Of a stretch of DNA of 64,000 bases, positions 63,836 through 64,000 are shown piece by piece (positions within the stretch are counted from its first letter, which is position 1; every line of letters begins with the position of its first letter). The notes under the pieces were generated by a model, which had not been told where the DNA came from, did not search any database, and saw nothing but the letters and a program-made list of their open reading frames with translations. Both the position numbers and the translations under genes were made by a program. The DNA comes from Marthasterias glacialis (taxonomy: Eukaryota; Echinodermata; Asteroidea; Forcipulatida; Asteriidae), in contig OU452223.1 of the NCBI GenBank assembly GCA_911728455.2, positions 9,694,174 through 9,758,173 on the forward strand, given 5' to 3'.

Positions 63836-64000
63836 GTGAGAAGAGGAGGAGTACTACACCCTGTTTATTTTCCTACTCTGATTCCATGCCTGCCATCCCA
63901 AACCCAAAACAAAAGACTGTGATGGTCTCTCGCGTTTTTTGAATGGTAGGACCCACTGAAGTGCGTGACTTTTTTTTTCTTCACACGTTAAAGCTCTGTG
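63836..64000. other. Gene 2 intron, runs off the window
   Basis: Begins at the consensus donor GTGAGAAG. Nothing else was identified. Confidence 0.4.

Overview
This window is eukaryotic nuclear DNA. Its coding capacity is split into short exons with GT/AG borders and matching phases, separated by introns of 0.5 to 24 kb. The remainder is AT-rich, repeat-dense non-coding DNA. There is no operon structure, no rRNA and no intact tRNA gene. The overabundance of TACATGTA-type words, tRNA-derived SINEs, many short inverted-repeat (MITE-like) elements and a Rab3-GEF gene of animal type suggest a marine invertebrate deuterostome. An echinoderm is my best guess, but that is inference and not proof.

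Gene 1 (151-9654, + strand, 5' end outside the window) is recognised with high confidence. It is the single invertebrate counterpart of vertebrate RAB3IP (Rabin8) and RAB3IL1 (GRAB), guanine-nucleotide exchange factors of the Sec2 family for Rab8/Rab3. Five exons (151-228, 4083-4349, 5605-5813, 7330-7496, 9584-9654) join in perfect phase into 263 codons plus stop. They cover the end of the Sec2 coiled coil, the variable linker and the conserved C-terminal region.

Gene 2 (about 29028 to beyond 63835, + strand, 3' end outside the window) is a multi-exon gene I cannot identify. Its exons start at 29103 (proposed ATG), 53170, 53766, 55744, 56442, 58837, 60981, 62932 and 63747. The first six join in phase over 208 codons. 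The exon at 60981 is phase-compatible at its acceptor but lacks a convincing donor, so at least one exon boundary is unresolved. The protein looks leucine-rich and all-helical. Its first intron is about 23.9 kb.

Between and inside the genes the DNA is dominated by mobile and repeated sequence. It includes AAT-tailed and other tRNA-derived SINEs, and at least a dozen short terminal-inverted-repeat elements. One is a hAT-like MITE with an 8-bp target duplication. Another is a 1342-bp Harbinger-like element with a TAA duplication, nested in an older repeat. There is also an RTE-type LINE fragment, a near-perfect 244-bp palindrome carrying hammerhead-like motifs, and a 27-bp minisatellite of about 52 copies. 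A 420-bp patch of TTCCCTC/GAGGGAA words occurs in both orientations. I label six diverged dispersed families R1-R6 for cross-reference; these are my own names.

Long stretches (for example 14.05-15.85, 16.3-20.4 and 58.9-61.0 kb) show nothing I can support beyond low-complexity or AT-rich intron or intergenic sequence. All repeat matches were found by eye and coordinates of diverged repeats are approximate.
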